Made by a program: the position numbers and the translations under genes
Shown here: piece after piece, positions 1-6,003 of the stretch
How the letters are laid out: each line of letters starts with the position of its first letter
Position numbering within the stretch: position 1 is the stretch's first letter
Notes under the pieces: generated by a model
Seen by the model: only the letters and a program-made list of their open reading frames with translations
Told to the model about the DNA's origin: nothing
Databases searched by the model: none
Origin: a virus
Strand: one strand, 5' to 3'
Virus record (IMG/VR): IMGVR_UViG_3300030328_000112
Location: 1-35,125 of that record
Length of the DNA: 35,125 nucleotides

Positions 1-139
1 GAAAATAATAGCGATTATTCTCATTTATTCCGAAACTTCCCCATTCTTTACAGTCTTTAACCGAACAAACCTTATATTTAACTTGTTCTTCTCTACTCCA
101 GTTCAGGATTTGAACTATGTTGAAGTACTTTTTTGACAT
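1..139 (-). CDS. Small zinc-finger protein, 5' part (gene split by window ends)
   Basis: Reading leftward from the ATG at 137-139, the frame stays open to base 1 and continues in the right-end copy to a TGA at 34988-34990, giving a 58-residue protein when the ends are joined. It carries C25-x4-C30 and C48-x2-H51, a probable single zinc-binding unit. Short C-x4-C...C-x2-H proteins are common in phages and resemble the zinc knuckles attached to HNH endonucleases, but no HNH catalytic motif is visible here. There is no clear Shine-Dalgarno sequence. The gene lies between the small terminase and the promoter of the late operon. That the frame is intact only across the junction supports a circular map. 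Function unknown. Confidence 0.6.
   Translation of the reverse strand, partial: MSKKYFNIVQILNWSREEQVKYKVCSVKDCKEWGSFGINENNRYYF
3..100. repeat. Terminal direct repeat, left copy (98 bp)
   Basis: Bases 3-100 are identical to 35028-35125. Base 2 differs from its counterpart (A against G), so identity stops almost exactly at the window edge. The length and the end-to-end position are what an assembler leaves when it closes a circular or permuted genome. The repeat lies inside a coding sequence, which argues against it being the physical T7-type terminal repeat, but this is not proven. Confidence 0.9.
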
Positions 140-159
140 CTAATGTTTGTGTAACACCT

Positions 160-210
160 GTTCACTACCGAATCAAGCAGTTTTTAACCCCCCACCCCCT
201 CGTAGTGAAC
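160..210. other. Inverted repeat with C-rich loop beside the small terminase gene
   Basis: GTTCACTAC (160-168) and GTAGTGAAC (202-210) form a perfect 9-bp inverted repeat. The 33-nt loop contains a T run followed by two C runs (about 187-199). It lies just downstream of the small terminase stop codon, between that gene and the zinc-finger gene. It could be a transcription terminator for the small terminase transcript, although on the minus strand no U tract follows the hairpin. It could also be part of a packaging recognition site. Nothing in the sequence decides between these. Confidence 0.5.
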
Positions 211-235
211 TAAGCAGTGTTGTCTGCGTTTCAAA

Positions 236-649
236 CTATCCTAGGTCTATGTTGATCTTCAGTTGTCCTTCGACACTATGCTGAACTTTGTCGGGGGTGC
301 GTAGACCAACCCTGTCAAGTATATCTCTACTTGCTTCTAACTGTACATACTCACTCTTGGCTCCACCAGCTAAATGGACAAGTTTGTTTGACGCAACCAC
401 TGCTCCTAGTCCTAGTGTTCTCGCACACTGATCCATCATGTACTTTTGTACCTTTGATGTTCGTAGTGTTCGTGACGCCTGTACTCTACCCCCATCTTTC
501 GTTGAATATCCAGCCTTTACTGATGCTTCTTTGATGCTACATCCTGTGGCTACAAGTGTATCTACCAACCTTACTTGCTTGGTTGTTAGTCCATACTTTG
601 CTACTGCTGACTTCTCTTTGTCGGTTAATTGCGTTTCTTGCGTAGGCAC
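236..649 (-). CDS. terS: Terminase small subunit
   Basis: A 137-residue protein with the layout of phage small terminases. An N-terminal region (about residues 18-60) resembles the family helix-turn-helix, with the pattern of many residues up to an 'AGYS' turn at about 46-49 followed by a helix rich in Arg and Ser. The C-terminal part is mixed and probably mediates oligomerisation. Small terminases recognise the pac/cos DNA and hand it to the large subunit. The only upstream start is GTG at 647-649, since a TAA lies in frame two codons earlier. The GTG overlaps the only purine-rich stretch, so the usual spacing for a ribosome site is missing. It is separated from the large terminase by about 1.5 kb across the circular junction, which is unusual because the two are normally adjacent. 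Confidence 0.7.
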   Translation of the reverse strand: MPTQETQLTDKEKSAVAKYGLTTKQVRLVDTLVATGCSIKEASVKAGYSTKDGGRVQASRTLRTSKVQKYMMDQCARTLGLGAVVASNKLVHLAGGAKSEYVQLEASRDILDRVGLRTPDKVQHSVEGQLKINIDLG

Positions 650-658
650 CTCTTGTTA

Positions 659-685
659 GTTATAGATAAGAAATATTGATGTCAA
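659..685 (-). promoter_or_regulatory. Candidate sigma70-like promoter for the small terminase
   Basis: On the minus strand a perfect TTGACA (680-685) is followed after 15 bases by TATAAC (659-664). The spacing is shorter than the ideal 17. A transcription start 6-8 bases downstream would fall almost on the GTG start at 649, so the message could be leaderless or nearly so. Predicted from sequence only. Confidence 0.4.
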
Positions 686-1044
686 GAAGAAAATGGAGAC
701 ATTGAATATCTTACTGAATACACTGCATATTTTGTTGGGGGTACACAACCCCCAAACCCCCACTTATCTCATAAAGGATTCTTAAATCCTTTAGAACCTA
801 GCTGGGAAACTAAGTAAAAATAATAATAAAGAGGACAACTTGACTATGCATACATTATTACGCTGGGTCCCCACCCAGCGATATAGAGAATAACAAGTGG
901 TCGCAGTAACTGCCAAGCTCTTTAATATTATTTTCTATTAGTTTCTTTAAAATACAAGGCGTTATCATGGAGATAACACCATATAACAATATTATAAAAT
1001 ATATAAATAATATAAATTATAATATCTTAAATAGGAGAACTAAA
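686..1044 (+). promoter_or_regulatory. Divergent control region and leader of the early operon
   Basis: This stretch separates the leftward small terminase from the rightward early operon and holds no convincing gene. It contains three clean hairpins: TTGGGGGT with ACCCCCAA (735-742/748-755), a 9-bp AT-rich stem (772-780/785-793), and CGCTGGGT with ACCCAGCG around a CCCC loop (861-880). Smaller symmetric sites are GCAGT-A-ACTGC (903-913) and GTTATC/GATAAC around 962-978, which look like operator half-sites. A TTGACT lies at 840-845 without a matching -10, and a perfect TATAAT lies at 1018-1023 without a good -35, so the early promoter is not pinned down. The last 80 bases are almost entirely A and T. 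The XRE protein at 4411 is a plausible ligand for the palindromes. Confidence 0.5.
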
Positions 1045-1581
1045 ATGACTACAATAGAACAAAAAGAAACTGAAGTACTAGCATCTGTTAAAACTGATAC
1101 AACATCAGCATTAAATACTCAACATAAAGCATTGTTGCAGTATGATGATATGTTCAATCTAAAATGTGAGGTTGGCTCTGAGATCAGAAGATTAGATTAC
1201 AGAATCAATAATCAAAAATCATTGATGGACGCAAAAGCTATTGAGTACCAAAAACTCAAAGAAATTAATGGTTCTAACATTAATAGTGTTAAAGCATCAT
1301 TTCAAGGTCAAGAAACATACTCACAACAATTAAGCAAAATTGAGTGGTCTGTTGAAAGAATGCAATATACCCTTGAATTACTTGAAACCAAGAGGCAAGC
1401 AACTGTTGAGTTTTACGAAACACACATTGAAAAATATGTTCCTTATTCATCTGGTAAAGTTAAAGATCTAAAGAACTTACAATCAAAAAGTATTAAAGGT
1501 CAGGAGTGGTTAGCAAAACATAACCAAAAATTACCAAAGGTTATTACTGGATCTGAATTGATACCAGCGATTGCTGAATAA
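1045..1581 (+). CDS. Early coiled-coil protein of unknown function
   Basis: A 178-residue protein, first gene of the early operon. I chose the ATG at 1045 over an in-frame ATG at 967 because AGGAG lies 6 bases before it and the extra 26 residues are low-complexity Asn/Ile/Tyr translated from an AT-rich leader. The protein is hydrophilic and mostly helical, with heptad-like stretches at about residues 30-70 and 90-130. It has no signal peptide or membrane segment and no recognised motif. Position suggests an early host-interaction or regulatory role, but that is inference only. It is followed by a run of hairpins instead of directly by another gene. Confidence 0.7.
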   Translation: MTTIEQKETEVLASVKTDTTSALNTQHKALLQYDDMFNLKCEVGSEIRRLDYRINNQKSLMDAKAIEYQKLKEINGSNINSVKASFQGQETYSQQLSKIEWSVERMQYTLELLETKRQATVEFYETHIEKYVPYSSGKVKDLKNLQSKSIKGQEWLAKHNQKLPKVITGSELIPAIAE

Positions 1582-1608
1582 GGTTTTTTCATAATAAAAA
1601 CATTTTAT

Positions 1609-1677
1609 GATAAGGCGTTAATACGCCTTATCTGGTGATAGTCATCACCAAAAAAATTCGGGTTGCATACGCAACCC
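1609..1677 (+). other. Cluster of three hairpins after the first early gene
   Basis: Three perfect hairpins stand in line: GATAAGGCGT with ACGCCTTATC (1609-1618/1623-1632, loop TAAT), GGTGAT with ATCACC (1634-1639/1644-1649), and GGGTTGC with GCAACCC around an ATAC loop (1660-1677). On the plus strand they are followed by A runs and not T runs, so they are not classical terminators for the early operon. Read on the minus strand, the third hairpin is followed by a T run. The third hairpin is a close relative of the one at 3779-3796. They may act as RNA processing or stability elements. A further 65 bases to 1744 show only a weak G/C-rich hairpin. Confidence 0.6.
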
Positions 1678-1744
1678 AAAAAAAAAAAGGGTCGCTGCGC
1701 TCCCCTCTATAAAACCGAAAGCGATAAATAAGAAAGGATATAAA

Positions 1745-1831
1745 ATGATATTAGCAATAATATGGTTATTAATAATATACTTTATGTTAAGATTTCATCT
1801 AGTAGTAGAAAGGAATAGAGATGACAAATAA
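1745..1831 (+). CDS. 28-residue single-pass membrane microprotein
   Basis: An ATG at 1745 preceded by AAAGGA at good spacing opens a 28-codon frame ending in TAA at 1829-1831. It overlaps the next start (ATG at 1821). The first ~17 residues are strongly hydrophobic (Ile, Leu, Trp, Tyr, Phe), followed by a charged tail with Arg, Glu and Asp, as expected of a small inner-membrane protein with its C-terminus in the cytoplasm. No family is recognised. The ribosome site and the coupling to the next gene are the main support. Confidence 0.5.
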   Translation: MILAIIWLLIIYFMLRFHLVVERNRDDK

Positions 1832-2063
1832 AGAAAAGTTAACCGAACAGTTAAAAGGATTTAAAGCTGTTCAGTATGAATTAAAACATAATAACGAAGG
1901 TATGGATATAGAAACAGTAGATCATTATTATAAATGGATTGAAGATGCAATTAAAATAATTGAATTTCAAATCAATAAAGAAGATGAATTTGATTTAATC
2001 AAAGAAAAAATGATTGAAAAAAATAATGATTTAGTATTTCCGTTTGTAGAAAGGACAGAATAA
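1821..2063 (+). CDS. Small acidic early protein, unknown
   Basis: An 80-residue hydrophilic protein rich in Lys, Glu and Asn and predicted to be largely helical, with no Cys, no membrane segment and no recognised motif. A strong ribosome site (AAAGGA) precedes ATG 1821. It overlaps the 28-residue membrane gene upstream by 11 bases and is followed after one base by the next gene, so translation is probably coupled. Function unknown. Confidence 0.65.
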   Translation: MTNKEKLTEQLKGFKAVQYELKHNNEGMDIETVDHYYKWIEDAIKIIEFQINKEDEFDLIKEKMIEKNNDLVFPFVERTE

Positions 2064-2064
2064 C

Positions 2065-2451
2065 ATGATTAAATGGACTTTAAAATTAGCACCGAAAGTT
2101 GCTAAAGCAGTTGCTACAACAGTAGTATACAAATATGCAAAAGATAGAGCAGTATGGTACTATCATAATGCAATCAATCCTAAATACTCTGAAACAATGT
2201 TAAATTTATATAGAGTAAATAAGATGGAGAAACAAATGAATCGTGCCGAAGCATTTGGTATTCAGAAGAAAGTATTTCATATATCAAAAGAAGGATATAT
2301 TTATGATGTAAGCACTGGTGCAATATATGGAAACATAGATGAACCGAGTGGTAATAAATATGAATTTGATGAGAAATTTAAATCTGAAATTAACGAAGAA
2401 AAAGATGCTAACTTCGATCCGTATAAAGCATCTCATTTAGGAGCATTTTAA
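2065..2451 (+). CDS. Early protein of unknown function
   Basis: A 128-residue protein. The N-terminal 30 residues are basic and amphipathic (Lys/Ala/Val-rich). The middle has a Tyr/Trp-rich stretch, and residues 75-95 read like a small beta segment with several Tyr and Gly. The C-terminus is acidic. AAAGGA precedes the ATG, and the neighbouring genes lie within 1-2 bases. The N-terminal helix could associate with membrane, but there is no clear transmembrane segment. No family recognised. Confidence 0.65.
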   Translation: MIKWTLKLAPKVAKAVATTVVYKYAKDRAVWYYHNAINPKYSETMLNLYRVNKMEKQMNRAEAFGIQKKVFHISKEGYIYDVSTGAIYGNIDEPSGNKYEFDEKFKSEINEEKDANFDPYKASHLGAF

Positions 2452-2452
2452 A

Positions 2453-2668
2453 ATGAAAAATGATAAAAATTACGACCAACACGAGATAAATCTAACTATA
2501 AATAAAGCTCTAGAATTAAATAATGATATACATAAACGTATAAATGATACTCATGCTGTTTTATTAAAAAGAGTTATATCATTAGAAACAACAGTTGATT
2601 TATTAACTCAATTAATTAGTGATTTAGGTAATAAACACAGAAAACTATTAAAGAAAATAAAGGAGTAA
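2453..2668 (+). CDS. Small coiled-coil early protein, unknown
   Basis: A 71-residue protein with a charged N-terminus and a leucine-rich heptad pattern over about residues 20-65, ending in a Lys-rich tail. It probably forms a short coiled-coil dimer. The start at 2453 follows the previous stop after one base, with GGAG upstream. No enzymatic motif. Confidence 0.6.
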   Translation: MKNDKNYDQHEINLTINKALELNNDIHKRINDTHAVLLKRVISLETTVDLLTQLISDLGNKHRKLLKKIKE

Positions 2669-2671
2669 TTT

Positions 2672-2923
2672 ATGGGCAAAGTTAAAGCAATGTATCAAGA
2701 CCAAATGGAAGATATAGAAAGACAAATTTCTGATCTAGAAAATGATCGAGAAAAACTAAAAGAAGTATATGTATTGTTAAGTGGGTTAACTAATGCGAAA
2801 ATTGTTCGAGGGGAACAATTAAATACTTCTATAAAATTGATAGACAATATTATTAAAGAAACTGATATTGCTATTGATGGATTTTATGCCGAACTAGATG
2901 GTAATCCATTGACTACCATCTAG
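2672..2923 (+). CDS. Small coiled-coil early protein, unknown
   Basis: An 83-residue protein with an AAGGAG ribosome site 7 bases before ATG 2672. Residues 8-35 are a charged helix with heptad spacing and residues 45-75 a second helix, so a helical hairpin or coiled coil is likely. It sits three bases after the previous gene in the same operon. It resembles its upstream neighbour in composition but not clearly in sequence. Function unknown. Confidence 0.6.
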   Translation: MGKVKAMYQDQMEDIERQISDLENDREKLKEVYVLLSGLTNAKIVRGEQLNTSIKLIDNIIKETDIAIDGFYAELDGNPLTTI

Positions 2924-2950
2924 TTTTGTATAAGAGGAAAGGACTATACA

Positions 2951-3769
2951 ATGAATACACTAATACAAACCGAACTGGATAAAAATGCACATTTATTTTT
3001 TCCAGTTCAAGAAATGCCTATATATAACCAACAAGGTGAACATATTAAAGGTTATAAACAGCTAAGAAATGGTACAACAGACCAGTTATTAGCAGTACAA
3101 AAAGAATCATATCAAGTATTTACTAATGAAGAATGTTTAGTAAATACAATGACTTATTTGGATAATCATTTTGATACTGAGGGTATGATAATTACTCCTC
3201 ATTCATCACCTGATGGAACTGTATTAAGATATGATTTTACATTACCGAAATATCAACAACCTTTTAAAGATAGTAAAATATTATTAAAAGGATCTATGTT
3301 TAATAGTTTAAATGGTACTAGATCATATATACTATTACTTAGTTATGTATATGAAATATGTACTAATGGTTTAGGTCATAAACTATGGGATATATATATT
3401 ACTAAAAGACATAGCAGTAAGAAAGATTTTGTCTTAGATAGTAGCCAAAATACTACTGATATTAAAAACTTAGGCAAAGTTACTACATATTTAAATGATT
3501 GGTATAATGAGAATGTATCTCAAAATGATATTAAAGATCATATTAATATATTATGTTTTCAGCCAACTGCTAAAGATAAAAGTCATGTTAATCAAGCAAT
3601 GGCTCAATACATAGATAAAGAATATACTAAATATCGTAGTAGATATGGAGATAATTTGTTTACTGCATATCAAGCATACACTCATTGGGCAACACATTAC
3701 CCAAGTGCATCTATCAATACAGTATATGATAGACAAAGAAAAGTTGCTAATATGACAGTATTTAACTAA
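2951..3769 (+). CDS. DUF932-like phage/plasmid protein
   Basis: A 272-residue protein with the general pattern of the DUF932 (phage/plasmid-like) family. It has an N-terminal beta-rich part with a conserved-looking 'Y-Q-V-F-T-N-E-E' region (about residues 54-61), a central 'EICTNGLG' segment (about 134-141), and a C-terminal helical part ending in a 'NLFTAYQAYTHWATHYP' stretch. These proteins are widespread in phages and plasmids and their function is not established. Host takeover or DNA metabolism are common guesses. It has a strong ribosome site and is the largest early gene. It ends just before the structured non-coding region. Confidence 0.7.
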   Translation: MNTLIQTELDKNAHLFFPVQEMPIYNQQGEHIKGYKQLRNGTTDQLLAVQKESYQVFTNEECLVNTMTYLDNHFDTEGMIITPHSSPDGTVLRYDFTLPKYQQPFKDSKILLKGSMFNSLNGTRSYILLLSYVYEICTNGLGHKLWDIYITKRHSSKKDFVLDSSQNTTDIKNLGKVTTYLNDWYNENVSQNDIKDHINILCFQPTAKDKSHVNQAMAQYIDKEYTKYRSRYGDNLFTAYQAYTHWATHYPSASINTVYDRQRKVANMTVFN

Positions 3770-3778
3770 AAAAATTTT

Positions 3779-3796
3779 GGGGTGCATACGCACCCC
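3779..3796 (+). other. GGGGTGC-ATAC-GCACCCC hairpin
   Basis: A perfect 7-bp stem with loop ATAC, 9 bases after the DUF932-like stop codon. The hairpin at 1660-1677 has the same loop and the same inner base pairs, but two paired positions differ in a way that keeps the pairing (GGGTTGC/GCAACCC against GGGGTGC/GCACCCC). Both follow an A run and a short T run. It may mark the 5' border of the structured RNA that follows. Confidence 0.7.
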
Positions 3797-4384
3797 ATAA
3801 AAGTTTGGGCGTTGAATCGTAATACTAGTTTAATTAACTTAATGCGTGGATATAAATGAAAACGAATCCACCACCCATAAAAGTTTCGTGATATTGATTA
3901 GCTGTCAATATCGGCTGACTGAATAACGTCTATACAGAGGCGTAAGGTACACTAAAGATGAAGTATGGGCAAATGCCTGAGGTAATCAGAGGTGGTTGTA
4001 AGTAGGTAAATGATGAATGTATATCTGTAGCTGAAAGCATGAGGGTAATAACACTAATCCCTCGCCTGTAGCGAATTGAGTTCCCTTTAGGGAGAGGGTG
4101 CGTGGTCTAAGTAGCTTGATCTCTACTAATCCAGATATGATACTGCCGTTCTGGCCACCCTCGTAAAAGTTTCGGTGAAACTCCAGTCTCACCGAATAAC
4201 ACTTGTCGGAGTGTATAACTCATACCGACTGCTTGACAGAAGTGTGTCAACGATTAATACAGGCGTTATATCCTAGTTAAAGCGTGTGTTGGTCAGCTTC
4301 TGAAAGATTACTAGAGGAATCGAGTTGGAGCAAATATACCTAAGGCAAGGTAGTAGCCGTAATGACATATGATCCTTGCCTTTC
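3797..4384 (+). ncRNA. Large structured non-coding RNA region (about 590 nt), unidentified
   Basis: No credible ORF lies here on the plus strand, and GC content rises sharply (24/60, 27/60 and 30/60 in 3961-4020, 4081-4140 and 4141-4200, against 12/60 in coding 3301-3360). Perfect or near-perfect stems follow one another: 3846-3851/3866-3871, 3890-3897/3905-3912, 3926-3931/3938-3943, 4041-4045/4059-4063, 4082-4085/4090-4093, a multibranch unit closed by 4094-4100/4156-4162 holding 4110-4114/4123-4127 and 4131-4135/4150-4154, then 4171-4178/4189-4196, 4205-4209/4225-4229, 4233-4238/4245-4250, 4273-4277/4310-4314, and a 9-bp closing stem 4342-4350/4374-4382. A TAAAAGTTT motif recurs three times, each time after an ACCC. 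Size and richness recall the ornate large RNAs of phages (GOLLD, ROOL), but I cannot match it to them. Strand is inferred from the operon direction. There is no tRNA, group I core or group II domain V that I can recognise. Confidence 0.7.
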
Positions 4385-4410
4385 GTATAAAAAAATAATA
4401 CTTCTTGAAT

Positions 4411-4653
4411 ATGGAATATGCTTTGGGTAAAAAATTTTTTTCACAAGTTATTCCTCAATTCGTAGAAGCTAGAAATAAAAAGAATATTACACAAGCTAAT
4501 CTTGATGACATATTAGGAGTAGCTAAAGGTCTAGTATCAAAATGGGAAGTAGGCATAAGGAAACCGAGTGGCTATTTATTTTGTTGCTGGGCAGATGCTT
4601 TAGATTGTGATATTGTATTAGAGTTGAGGAATAATGAGGATAATATATCATAA
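4411..4653 (+). CDS. XRE/Cro-type helix-turn-helix regulator
   Basis: An 80-residue protein consisting almost wholly of an XRE-family DNA-binding domain. Residues about 10-60 have the five-helix pattern, with the recognition segment around 'GVAKGLVSKWEVGIRKPS'. Such proteins bind palindromic operators as dimers. I chose ATG 4411 over the in-frame TTG at 4405. Neither has a clear ribosome site, because the start directly follows the structured RNA and a poly-A stretch. That lack suggests translation depends on upstream RNA context. It could repress its own operon or the early leader at 660-1044. No integrase is present, so it need not be a lysogeny repressor. Confidence 0.75.
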   Translation: MEYALGKKFFSQVIPQFVEARNKKNITQANLDDILGVAKGLVSKWEVGIRKPSGYLFCCWADALDCDIVLELRNNEDNIS

Positions 4654-4819
4654 TAAAAAATTATATATTTCATTAACTAAAGATGAAGTTAATAAAGTAA
4701 ATAAAAAGGTGGGTAGTCCCACCGAAATCTATATAGGTAATTTAAAAGTTTTACATGAAGATGTAAATAAAGCTGTTTTTGAAAATTGGAAGGATTTAAT
4801 AGATGCAGAATATAAATGA
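4634..4819 (+). CDS. Small early protein, unknown
   Basis: A 61-residue protein whose ATG lies inside the end of the XRE gene (20-base overlap) with GAGGA a few bases upstream, so it is translationally coupled. The N-terminal half reads as a beta hairpin (alternating Ile/Tyr/Leu) and the second half as a Lys/Asp-rich helix. No motif recognised. Coupling to the regulator is the only clue to function. Confidence 0.6.
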   Translation: MRIIYHNKKLYISLTKDEVNKVNKKVGSPTEIYIGNLKVLHEDVNKAVFENWKDLIDAEYK

Positions 4820-5093
4820 ACTATTAAGAAAATTATCAAAAGCAGTAGAAGATAACAAACTTTCTCCAATGGAAAGAAAACAAAAAAAAAGAGAGTTTGT
4901 TACTAAACTTGGTTATAAGTATTTGGAATATAATAAAGCCAGATGGTTTGACTATTTATATAATTCAAAAAAAGTAGCCGAAAATAAAATTGTGTATTAT
5001 CAAGCCGAATTGTTGTACGCAAAATATCGAGAGGAAATCGAACAATGGAAGACATACAAAAACAAAAAGAGGGAACGGAGTTTAAGGTCCTAA
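4803..5093 (+). CDS. Basic helical early protein, unknown
   Basis: A 96-residue, strongly basic protein, rich in Lys, Glu, Arg and Tyr with many aromatic residues, predicted all-helical. It starts inside the end of the previous gene (17-base overlap, AAGGA 8 bases upstream) and its own end overlaps the exonuclease gene by 49 bases. The overlap on both sides suggests coupled production with the exonuclease, perhaps as an accessory factor. No family recognised. Confidence 0.6.
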   Translation: MQNINELLRKLSKAVEDNKLSPMERKQKKREFVTKLGYKYLEYNKARWFDYLYNSKKVAENKIVYYQAELLYAKYREEIEQWKTYKNKKRERSLRS

Positions 5094-5692
5094 AGACTAT
5101 TGGTGGCAGTGATGCCAACAAACTTGTTCTTGGTACTTATAATGAATGGCGTAAAATTGTAGAAGATAAGATCAATGAAGTAACTACTGATCTATCTAAT
5201 GTATTACCAGTTCAGATGGGTATAGCAACCGAAGAATTAAATCGTAATTGGTTTACAATGGTTACTGGATTACCAGTAACTACTTCAGATGATATATGGA
5301 CTGATCCAGATAAACCATATGCACACGCTAGAGTAGATGGTTTAGTTCATTCAAACGAAAAAGGAGATAGAGATGGCGAAGAAGGTATCTTTGAAGCTAA
5401 ACATACTAATCCTTTTAAACCAGTAGGAGACCAAGTACAAAAATATTATGGTCAACTACAACATTACATGAATGTATTAGATTTTAGTCTAGCATATTTA
5501 TCAATATTTACTGGTAATATGAATCATCATATTTTCAAAGTAGAAAGAGATGATAAATATATTGCTGATTTAGTATTAGCAGAAAAATATTTGTATTTAT
5601 GTATTAAAGATAAAACAATACCTCATTTTGATTGGTATCAGGATTATCAAAAGAAAAGAAAAACACAATATTTAGTAGAGGAAATAGCATGA
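5045..5692 (+). CDS. YqaJ/lambda-exonuclease-type recombination nuclease
   Basis: A 215-residue protein with the PD-(D/E)xK order of the YqaJ/lambda exonuclease superfamily: a 'GGSDA' motif (residues 20-24), a helix with paired acidic residues (63-64), RVDG (96-99) supplying the catalytic Asp98, E117-A-K119 supplying the second acid and the lysine, and a C-terminal Q139-H-Y141. These enzymes degrade one strand of duplex DNA 5' to 3' to expose tails for a partner annealing protein, which is present at 6000-6464. The start overlaps the previous gene, and the end overlaps the next start as ATGA. With no polymerase encoded, this is probably the core of the phage's replication/recombination system. 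Confidence 0.8.
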   Translation: MEDIQKQKEGTEFKVLKTIGGSDANKLVLGTYNEWRKIVEDKINEVTTDLSNVLPVQMGIATEELNRNWFTMVTGLPVTTSDDIWTDPDKPYAHARVDGLVHSNEKGDRDGEEGIFEAKHTNPFKPVGDQVQKYYGQLQHYMNVLDFSLAYLSIFTGNMNHHIFKVERDDKYIADLVLAEKYLYLCIKDKTIPHFDWYQDYQKKRKTQYLVEEIA

Positions 5693-6003
5693 AATATCCT
5701 AATAGTGCTGGTTATACTAATAATACTACTAGTAAAGAAGCAGCAGAAAAAATTGGTTCTTATAAAAGAGCCAAGCTCTTACATAGAGTTGAAGATGTTT
5801 TGTCATACTTTAAATTAGGTATGACAGGAGAAGAACTTGCAATATATTTAGAAGAAGATTTACTAAATATAAGACCAAGACTAACAGAATTATCAGAACA
5901 AAATAAAATAATTGATTCTGGTAATAGAAGAAAAAATCATAATAACAGAAATGTTATTGTGTGGATTCACAAAACAAATCAGGAAAGGATTGTGTTTAAA
6001 TGA
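5689..6003 (+). CDS. Winged-helix-like protein of the recombination cassette
   Basis: A 104-residue protein. ATG 5689 is chosen because it forms an ATGA overlap with the exonuclease stop; the longer upstream frame lies entirely inside the exonuclease gene. Residues about 28-85 show a winged-helix pattern: a helix, a 'GMTGEELAIYL' helix-turn, a 'RPRLTEL' recognition helix, then a short hydrophobic wing ending in 'VIVWIH'. It probably binds DNA. It lies between nuclease and annealing protein, joined by 4-base overlaps at both ends, so it may load or regulate them. Confidence 0.65.
   Translation: MKYPNSAGYTNNTTSKEAAEKIGSYKRAKLLHRVEDVLSYFKLGMTGEELAIYLEEDLLNIRPRLTELSEQNKIIDSGNRRKNHNNRNVIVWIHKTNQERIVFK

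Noticed and set aside
331-659. Two plus-strand frames opposite the small terminase
   Set aside because: They are shadows of the terminase frame, with Cys/Val-rich translations and no ribosome site.
840-868. Early promoter with -35 TTGACT at 840-845
   Set aside because: The -10 position would fall in the GC-rich hairpin at 861-880, which does not resemble TATAAT.
967-1044. N-terminal extension of the first early protein from ATG 967
   Set aside because: It is low-complexity, derived from an AT-rich leader, and the internal ATG at 1045 has a good ribosome site.
1651-1690. Rho-independent terminator on the plus strand
   Set aside because: The hairpin is followed by an A run and not a T run on the plus strand; the T run lies on the minus strand where no gene ends.
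3986-4192. A 68-codon minus-strand frame within the structured RNA region
   Set aside because: No ribosome site, no protein-like composition, opposite to the operon direction, and interrupted by the RNA stems that better explain the region.
3797-4384. Group I or group II intron, RNase P RNA, tmRNA or a tRNA
   Set aside because: I looked for a group I core, a group II domain V, the RNase P and tmRNA conserved segments and a tRNA T-arm and saw none; there is no split gene on the two sides either. A formal search is still the proper test.
4411-4653. Lysogeny repressor of a temperate phage
   Set aside because: No integrase, excisionase or attachment site is visible, so an XRE protein alone does not support lysogeny.
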